This document shows, piece after piece, positions 56,853-64,000 of a stretch of DNA of 64,000 bases. Origin of the DNA: Chrysoperla carnea (taxonomy: Eukaryota; Arthropoda; Insecta; Neuroptera; Chrysopidae); the NCBI RefSeq assembly GCF_905475395.1, contig NC_058341.1, positions 67,773,501 to 67,837,500 on the forward strand. The letters are read 5' to 3'. Position 1 is the first letter of the stretch. Each line of letters starts with the position of its first letter. The notes beneath the pieces were generated by a model, which did no database searches, was not told the origin of the DNA, and saw nothing but the letters and a program-made list of their open reading frames with translations. The position numbers and the translations under genes were made by a program.

Positions 56853-57014
56853 ATGTTCTCAGAAAATACAAAGAAACGAATTGTGGATAAAGAACCAATG
56901 CAGACTAGAAATAATATTGGAGACGAAGACGGCAATGGTCTTGAAGATTTAGAAGATCTACTAGAATCAGGGAGGTTTGTCGAATCTAACGTTGAAGAAA
57001 TGTCATCAAAGTGA
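56853..57014 (+). CDS. Small open frame, 53 aa, unrecognised
   Basis: Encodes MFSENTKKRIVDKEPMQTRN followed by an acidic stretch with GNGLEDLEDLLESG and ending MSSK. The composition is protein-like, but no family is recognised. It may be an exon or a relic of a transposon, since the next 800 bp holds a broken transposon-like frame on the other strand. Confidence 0.25.
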   Translation: MFSENTKKRIVDKEPMQTRNNIGDEDGNGLEDLEDLLESGRFVESNVEEMSSK

Positions 57015-57503
57015 CCAAAACTAATGGATAAGTGATAAGAATTCAAGATAAGGTATTTATAAATAACAAAATTGATGTATTTATGAATATTATAATGTTC
57101 TTCTGTTGTGTGCCTGTAGAGAGTGGGGCTCAACACATGTATATAATACTTCTCACTTAGATGCATTTTTTAACGCATGTATGTGTCAAGAACACGTCTT
57201 CATGCCATCAGTACTGCTAATGCCGCGGTCGTGTAATTTACCTCTCTCTGCAACGGTGTGAAGTCCAATTATTTTTGTTTCCGAGTGTTTTCGCTGAGAT
57301 ACAAAACAATCCTTCTGGAAAAAAATCAATCCTGGAACTCTCTCATATCTCTCACAATCTCTTCAGTACGAGGGCCAATTGTCTTTTTTTCATTAACCTT
57401 GGGCCTACTGTACAGATTTTTTGAACATATATCGTGGTATTGACAATCAGTATCCACCATATATGTTATCGGCTGGATCCTCTTGATAACTGCTGCACTG
57501 AAA

Positions 57504-57864
57504 TCATCTCCGTAGTTGAGCCTGTTTCATTACTGTATCTTTCATTTCTATTTTCATCACCTGATGTACCAAATTACGTTTATTTTGAGGCAGTTGTTGT
57601 TGCGACCTTGTGTTATCTCCAGGAATACGGGTTCGACAGTCAAAACAATCTGTTTTGAAGTAAAAGTCAGAGAATGATCTTAGTTTTCCAGAAGATGTGC
57701 TTGGTTGAGCAGCCTTCTTCAGGTAGGCAGCTATCATTTTTGTGTTTTGTGACATGAAACATGTATGTATATAGATGTTTTACCCGCCAAAACAACTCCC
57801 TTCCTATCATTTTTTTACTAGCATCATGTAAAGCTTCTATTCCTTTTTCCTTTACAACTTTCAC
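57504..57864 (-). pseudogene. Fragment of an unclassified transposon-like protein
   Basis: Two overlapping frames: MKVVKEKGIEALHDASKKM with ELFWRVKHLYTYMFHVTKH (57864-57667), and MIAAYLKKAAQPSTSSGKLR with FYFKTDCFDC (57755-57504). The pattern of a KGIEALHDASKK helix followed by VH-type and cysteine pairs recalls an uncharacterised insect transposon-associated domain. The frame is broken between them. Confidence 0.3.
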
Positions 57865-57982
57865 TGGACCCTCTCAAATATTTTACAAAAATAAACACTT
57901 ATCACTGGACATTGTGAAGAGTTTTTCCTTTGTGAAAATATATCTGTTTTGGAACACTGGAGAAAAAAAATATGAGAAGTAA

Positions 57983-59039
57983 AAGTATCTCTGAAAAATT
58001 CTAAAAATATCAAATAGATTGAGACTCGAAAGAAATATTTTGAGTTCTCTTAAAATACTTTTTCAGAATTAATCAGAGATATTATGAAAATTTATTTAGA
58101 AAATAAAGTAATAGGTAGTAAGATTTTTTCTGAATTTGTCAGAATTAACCAGTAAAATTTAAAACATCTCCCATTTTCGAAAAATTCATTACTGCAGATT
58201 TTACTTTTATAATATTGAGTACTTCCTCTTAAAGAATATAAAAAATTTTCCAAGAAATTATTTTGAGTTTTTCTGACTCATTTATTAACTCTGAAGAGAA
58301 ACGAGAGTGATATTCCATGTATATTCAATATACACATTATGTCGATATTTCTATTGTAATTATAATGACCATATATTTAATATAAAAACGAAATATTCAG
58401 TACATTCATTCATTCAAGGACCATAATTTCGAAAATGTAAGAAAGCTAAAATATTTTACCGTTACCTAAAAGGGCTCGTACAAGTGCATAGATAGATACT
58501 TATAAATTGATATTTTTCATATCTATTAAATAAATTGTTGAATATTTTGCAATTAAGTCAATGTCTTTAACCCGGTGTGTAAGTGGGCTCGTCTTAGGTC
58601 ATAAATACTGAATTTTACTGAAATTTAACTAATTAATCTATCAAATAATGTTCACCTACATAAAATACTAATGATGAGTTCTACTATTTTTTTTAAATGC
58701 TAATTTCTCCCATATTTCGGCACTCTTTTGCGTGGAAACCATATGACATTCGAAAAAATGTTAAGTGACATAAATTAAAGGAAATTCTCTTCTTTATTTT
58801 ACTACGCAAACACTTTTTGCATGAATTGTTTGCTTTGCAAGTCATAAAAACAAACCCCTAAAAGACATTATTTTTAGTGGTTTTTTGATGATTTCTCATA
58901 TTTGCCGAGAAAATTTTTGTTGGACAACTTCAGATACGTGTTCAGCACCCCTAAAAACATAGAATAAACCAATCAAAATAATTACACCAAATCTTTCCAC
59001 TTCAAACTACCGTTTTATTGGGCTATAACTATATATTTA
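57983..59039. other. AT-rich stretch, nothing recognised
   Basis: No gene, inverted repeat or known repeat family was seen on either strand. Confidence 0.35.
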
Positions 59040-59240
59040 GCAATATTAGCAATATCCATATTAAGAAAAGTTTGTAGCGGTATAAATATAAACCTATGTA
59101 TTATACAGAAAAAAATTTTAAATAAAAGTTATAGAAAATATTATTCTCTATGAAAATGATCCCTACTATTTTTATTGATGCTCGGTTCACGAGATATTTG
59201 GTAAAACGTGTTTTCCAAGATGACGGCTTAAGCTCACATC
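59040..59240. repeat. Relic of the mariner-derived palindrome arm
   Basis: Shares AAATAAAAGTTATAGAAAAT, TTCACGAGATATTTGGTA and ACGTGTTTTCCAAGATG with the inner arms of 47112-50487, but as a single diverged arm. Confidence 0.5.
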
Positions 59241-59819
59241 CCTCCGTCCCGCCAACATTTATAAGGGGAAAGCCTAATAAGGAAACTTTGAAGAAATATT
59301 AGGTACTTAAATTTACTTAATCAGTGTGCCAGGAATATAAAGAAAATACTGTTGTATAATATTTGTAAAATATGAGTTCAAACATCAACCAAAATCACTG
59401 TTAATTTTTTGTTCACATCAATAAAATTCATACCACTTACATTTATGTATAGTTTAACCAAAAATGTATCTAAAACGCGTGTATGTAACATTAAAATGTG
59501 TATAACATTACTTTGGATAACATACATGCAATACAAATTGCCTAATTTTTTTAATCAATTCCGTATGGACTATTTCACTAAGAAACAATTTATTATTTAT
59601 TAACAAATAGAAAAATTTGCGGTACTAAAGCTCAAGGCTTATTATTAGACGAATCATTTTAGAAGAAAAAAGTGTAAAATAAAGAATTTTTTTGTACCTC
59701 AACCTATCGGGCCATTTTATTTTTTTAAATCATAAATCAAAATCTACATCTGACTTGTTGCCGCTAGAAAGTTTGGCCATTGCTATGGGCCAAATAAGCC
59801 AATTATTAGAATTAGGTTA

Positions 59820-60440
59820 TTTTTGAAAATTTTTTATAAATGAAAATATTCAACAAAACGGGTCAAAAATTTGTACTCGGAGGTTTTCGTGGTCGCTGAT
59901 CACTTTTCCGAATTTAGAATGGGGATATAATCCCTCTCTTTGGGTTATTTGCCACTCGCTGGCCCAACACAGCAATGGGGATGAACAATCGAATTTTTTC
60001 AAGTCTGCTATCAAATAAAAGGGCATGATGTGTACATTAAAAAACTGTAAGTGAACTGAACATGAAAATTAGTTTAGCCGTTTAAAAGTTGTTTAAATTC
60101 TTTTAGCGAGAGTTTAACAAATTTCTTAAAATTTACTAGATACTTCATCATATACTCATGTACATCTAATAATCCAAAGCTACCCCAAAAACCCCCGAGT
60201 GTACTTTTTTTGGTCCATTTTGTTGAATATTTACAGAATATTGCTATTGGGCCAGCGAAGGTCGAAAAACCCCAGGAGGGAAGAGTATATCTTCATTCCA
60301 ACTTCGGAATCGTGATCAGTGATTCCAAAAACCCCTGAGTATACTTTTTTGATCCATTTTGTTGAATATTACAGAATATTGCAATTTTGAACCAGCGCGC
60401 AGCGAGGTGAATTACCCCAGGAGGGGGGTAATATCATTAG
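59820..60440. repeat. Dispersed minisatellite in two orientations
   Basis: Units like those at 34075-34450: about one in forward orientation (59830-59970), and two or three in reverse (60180-60440) containing TTTTGTTGAATATTACAGAA and CCCCTGAGTATAC. Opposite orientations around about 60000-60180 suggest a degenerate fold-back element rather than a simple array. Confidence 0.5.
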
Positions 60441-60654
60441 GGGGTATACGTGTCTGGCCCATATTTTCAAGGTTTTAAATGTTACAAAAATCACCTCAGA
60501 AATGAATTCTAATGATTGGTCTATTTGGCGCCATAGCAATCACCAAACTTTCTAGCGGCAAAAAGTTAGATGTAGATTTAAAAAAAAAAAAAAACTGGCC
60601 CGATAGGTTACCTAAGAAAGACATTGCACCAGGTTTTAGCGAAAAGCTAGAGGG

Positions 60655-60960
60655 GGGTATGGGTCTTGGGTCCGTAGGAACCCATCTTGAAAACCGTTAG
60701 GAAAAAAATTTAAATGGAAAAAATGTTCCTGATAAAAAAATATAAAACAATTTTTGCCTGAAACATTTTTTCGTAAACGTCACTGTTTATCCTTGAGGGC
60801 GCAAATTAGGGCACAACTTTTGTGTCTATTTTCTCCAAACCCATAAAAGATAGAGAGTTGAAAATCTAGTGGTCTTGTAAAGCATTCGAAGGACCAAAAA
60901 AAATTTTTTAATAGAAAGAAAATGCTTTCGAAATTTTCGAAAACCAAATAAATGTACAGC
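60655..60960 (-). repeat. Partial repeat family A
   Basis: Starts GGGTCTTGGGTCCGTAGGA and runs through TTTTTTCGTAAACGTCACTG and GAGGGCGCAAATTAGG. It lacks both hairpin ends. Confidence 0.55.
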
Positions 60961-61188
60961 AATTGTATTACAGCCCCTATAAAAATTTTCAGCTTTAGTA
61001 AATTTTTTTAATTATACCACGGAAATCATAACCGTTTCGATAGCATATATCCGACCCTTGTTCTATCGTACGCTTGACTGACGGCAGTATGTTTGTGTAC
61101 ACAAATACTAAAAGCCACCCTCAAATGATTAGCTTTAGTAAATTCAAAGAATTTCTTTTGGCCTGGCTCTTAATCCATGTAGCGACTT

Positions 61189-62010
61189 TCAAGTAGCTTT
61201 TTGACGTCAGATGAAACAGTGCGCGAAAATGACTTTTCTGGTCTAGGGCGAGAAATTTACTTTCACCAACTGTTATTTGTTTTATTTAAAATACCAGAAA
61301 AGCAGGTTTTTTGGCGTCAAAACGCTACTTGATAGTTGCCATTGTGTCACAATTTCAAAAAAAAAAAACAATTTTTTAAAGAATAGTATTGAATTATAAA
61401 ATTAATAATCTTATATCTAATACTGTAGTTATTTGGTTCAAAAAATAGGGGTTACCTGGGAAGTTTTCCGGGAGTTTTCAAAATGAGTAATTTTATAGAT
61501 TTTGAAGTGCTCTTTTTGAATTGCCTCTTTGCTAACTCGTATCCTTGCTGTATCCATATTGGAAAATGGCATCGAAAAGCAGTTTTTTAAAGGTATCTAC
61601 TTTCCGAGCCCGAGAAAAAAGTTTCAAGGCATTTACACAATAATTAACGGACTTACAGTAAAAAGAAAGTTTCTCGTACCATTTTATGTTTTATTCAGCA
61701 CAAAAACTGATGAATACACCACAGGAACTAAAATTAATGCTTGCCACTTTCCAATTTACTTTATTAAGGTACCTACTGACAACATGCTCAAAAATTTCTA
61801 GCAGTTTCGGAGCTTTTATGACGCCAGACGAACATCTGATATTTTAAACGGTTGTCCGGGCAATGTCTAAATTAATAATTAAATGTGGTAAGACAGTACG
61901 AGAAAATTACTGTTCTGGTTTAGGACGAAAAATTTACTTTCCCGTTCTGTTATTTGTTATTTGTTGTTGCCTGGTTTTCTGCCGTCAATACGCCACTTGA
62001 AAGTCGTTAT
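61189..62010. repeat. Pair of related fold-back repeats
   Basis: Two diverged units (61189-61350 and 61890-62010) hold CTGGT-TAGG-CGA-AAATTTAC and TGTTATTTGTT. They are bounded by CGACTTTCAAGTAGC-like ends in inverted order, with GACGTCA and GGCGTCAA inside. Class unknown. Confidence 0.4.
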
Positions 62011-62502
62011 TGATTAATAATTTCAACAACAAAATTTTTTTTAAATAAGTATTAAATTATAAAATTAATATAATCTTATCTAACTACAAAATCTATTTAA
62101 TTATAATAGGATCAAATTATCGTATGCCACTAGATGTTCTTAGATTTTAATTTAGCTGAAAATTATTTTTAAAAAAAACATAGATACAGTTGGTCCGCGA
62201 ACGAAGACTAATGACAAAATCCTAAAAAATAACACTGATCACCAAGCATTATGCATTAGATCTACCAAAATTTTGAAAAACGGATACCACTCTTTTTTAA
62301 GGACAAAATTTTGAAAATCTAAATAACTTCAAAAATCTTTAAGGTATAGAAAAAACTGAATTTCAAACAAAAATAATCGATATTATTTTATTGAATATTT
62401 ATAAACGTTTAGTTTATTTCCGAAACAAATTTTTCATGAAAAACAAATGCTTTTTTTATCAGTTTTTATACCATGTATATGAAATATCCTAAGGTATACT
62501 TA

Positions 62503-62692
62503 GGGTCAATATTTATAAATATATGGTATTAAATAATTATGTAGAATTTAATGAATAATTAAGGAAAAAAACCGCATTTAATAGACTAGGATTCACGATT
62601 GACCCTGACTATTATGCGGTTTTTTCAGTTAATTATCGATTAAATACTATTTAAATAATTATTTAATACCTTATATTTATAAATATTGACTC
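62503..62692. mobile_element. Fold-back element of about 190 bp, copy 1
   Basis: Starts GGGTCAATATTTATAAATAT and ends with the inverted ATATTTATAAATATTGAC. The inner arms pair over AAAAAACCGCAT and ATGCGGTTTTTT. Almost the whole element is one palindrome. Confidence 0.65.
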
Positions 62693-62812
62693 TGCACTAA
62701 GGTAAGTATCGCTTAGATAATGTTTATCTGAAAGCTTTTTTTATACGTTGGACCTTTTTTTGAAATAGAGGGAGCAGAAGATGGAGTGCTGAGCTATACG
62801 TACCTTAGTGCA

Positions 62813-62999
62813 GGGTCAATATTTATATATATATATGGCATAAAAAAAATTATTTGAGTAATCGATAATTAAGTGAAAAAACCGTATAATAGATAAGGTC
62901 AATCGTGAATTCCAGTCTATTATGCGGTTTTTTTCCATAATTATTCATTAAATATTACTTAAATGATTATTTAATACCTTTTATTTGTAAATATTGACC
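62813..62999. mobile_element. Fold-back element of about 190 bp, copy 2
   Basis: Same ends and AAAAAACCG core as the copy 120 bp to its left, with about 15-20 percent difference by eye. The intervening spacer (62693-62812) begins and ends with CTAAGGTA-like and TACCTTAG sequence, so it is also bounded by inverted ends. Confidence 0.65.
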
Positions 63000-63249
63000 A
63001 AGAACTAAAGTACGTTAAGCTGAGTGTAACACCTTCTGGACCCCTCTATTTCAAACGCAAAAGAAACGAGATATTTACAAAAAACTGATTTTCGATACCT
63101 TTGACCTTGAATATCTAACGACGCGAACGCGTTATCATTTGTGACTTTTGAGACAACATTTGTACCATCAAAATAAAGGTTTGTACAAATAATTAGCTTA
63201 TTCCGTTAGATTCCGAGGCTGATTACTTATTTTGACTAAGATGATCGGG

Positions 63250-63830
63250 TTATTTTTCGTTTAAATTATTTTGTCTCGAGTGTTTTTTCCTAAGCGGTAC
63301 ATTTTTAGACCGTCAGTATATTTTTCGTCAAACCTAGACATAATAAGCTTGAAAATGAGGGATGAATCATGGAATTTGATAAGGGAAAAAGGAAGATAAT
63401 TGTAGGACAGGTAAAACTTGCTAGAGTAATAATATAAGACTAGCCCGACCCGCGAGGAACTCTGCTCCTATATTTATCGTAACACGTGGCTACCCTTTAC
63501 CTGTGGCTAAAAACAACCAACAACAAATTTTGTAGAAACGTGGTGAAAAAAATCAAAAGTTCTTAAAATAATATTAGGAGAACATGTATTAAAAAAAAAT
63601 TATGTCTAGAGTACTAGGAGAGCATATGTAAAAACTATCATGCTTGTTTCATAATGTTTTGAGTATTATATATCGAATATTATTAGGTATTAAAAGAGCA
63701 TCTGTAAAAACTAACATGTTTTCCTGATAAATTTATTATTTAAATTTACGTTATTTTTTCTTTCAAATTATTTTGTATAGCGTGTTTTTTCCTAAACGGT
63801 ACATTTTTAGACCGTGAGTTCATTTTTCGA
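63250..63830 (+). repeat. Direct repeat of about 80 bp, 500 bp apart
   Basis: TTTTTCCTAAGCGGTACATT with TTTAGACCGT (63286-63316) recurs at 63785-63815. Between them, short AGAGCATNTGTAAAAACTA units are also repeated. No coding content. Confidence 0.5.
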
Positions 63831-63884
63831 TTGCTTCAAAACAGTTTCATTTCATTTCAATACAAATTCTCTTTCATTCTTAAT

Positions 63885-64000
63885 TTTTATACCATGTATA
63901 TATGAAATATACATAGTATATTAAGTTTAGTCCCAAGTTTGTAACGCTTAAAAATATTGATGCAACGAAAAAAATTTTGGTATAGGTGTTAATTTAATTA
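63885..64000 (-). repeat. Repeat family A, cut by window end
   Basis: Begins with the terminal hairpin ATACCATGTATATATGAAAT, then AGTCCCAAGTTTGTAACGCT, and runs off the window. Confidence 0.65.

Noticed and set aside
1-64000. LTR retrovirus-like or other capsid-bearing elements
   Set aside because: No gag, protease, integrase or long terminal repeats were recognised; the only reverse transcriptase belongs to the RLE-type LINE.
1-64000. CRISPR array or bacterial operon
   Set aside because: No regularly spaced short repeats with unique spacers; introns, U2 snRNA and LINEs show a eukaryotic genome.

Overview
This is an AT-rich eukaryotic window, very probably from an insect genome. It has GT-AG introns, a divergent Cys-loop receptor, a gene resembling the EF-hand/WD-repeat protein called WDY in flies, a TTAGG-like run inside dispersed repeats, and dense short inverted-repeat elements. 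The order is not settled by what I can see. A run of 500 N (22097-22596) marks an assembly gap.

Left part (1-12 kb). The last five exons of a Cys-loop (nicotinic-receptor-like) channel subunit lie on the + strand (2660-5809); its 5' exons are outside the window or not recognisable. Around it sit a hAT-type MITE with an 8-bp target duplication (276-529), a mariner-type palindromic MITE (782-1480) and other fold-back elements.

Central part (12-37 kb). This is a nest of duplications built around U2 snRNA genes. One uninterrupted U2 gene is on the - strand (13123-13311). Three more U2 remnants carry pieces of one LINE family that encodes a reverse transcriptase and a restriction-like endonuclease. 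At 29455-32900 (+) the U2 gene is split by a 3.24-kb copy (29509-32750) flanked by the 14-bp duplication ATCTGTTCTTATCA. That copy has a 955-codon open frame but lacks the N-terminal part of the element. A longer but decayed copy (14135-17133, -) still has the C2H2 zinc-finger N-terminus. A third, decayed copy lies at 34455-36616. The LINE resembles the described U2-targeting group Utopia in its target and enzyme type. Blocks of about 8-9 kb on either side of the gap (about 12085-21480 and 25690-33935) are inverted copies of each other, and a third copy of part of the block lies at 23321-25231.

Right part (37-55 kb). One gene on the - strand can be followed through nine exons with matching splice phases (54823 down to 37302, 755 codons): a degenerate EF-hand region, then WD repeats, then an acidic C-terminal part. 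It resembles WDY/WDR64-type proteins. Exon 4 holds one in-frame TGA and intron 7 has a poor donor, so the gene is either decaying, carries an assembly error, or is read through. Its introns are full of repeats: a 3.4-kb mariner-derived palindrome, a tRNA-derived SINE abutting a Helitron-like element, a pogo-like MITE, and several fold-backs.

The last 9 kb (55-64 kb) has no convincing host gene, only fold-back elements, a dispersed minisatellite, and fragments of the repeat families seen elsewhere. No LTR retrovirus-like element, CRISPR array or bacterial-type gene was seen.
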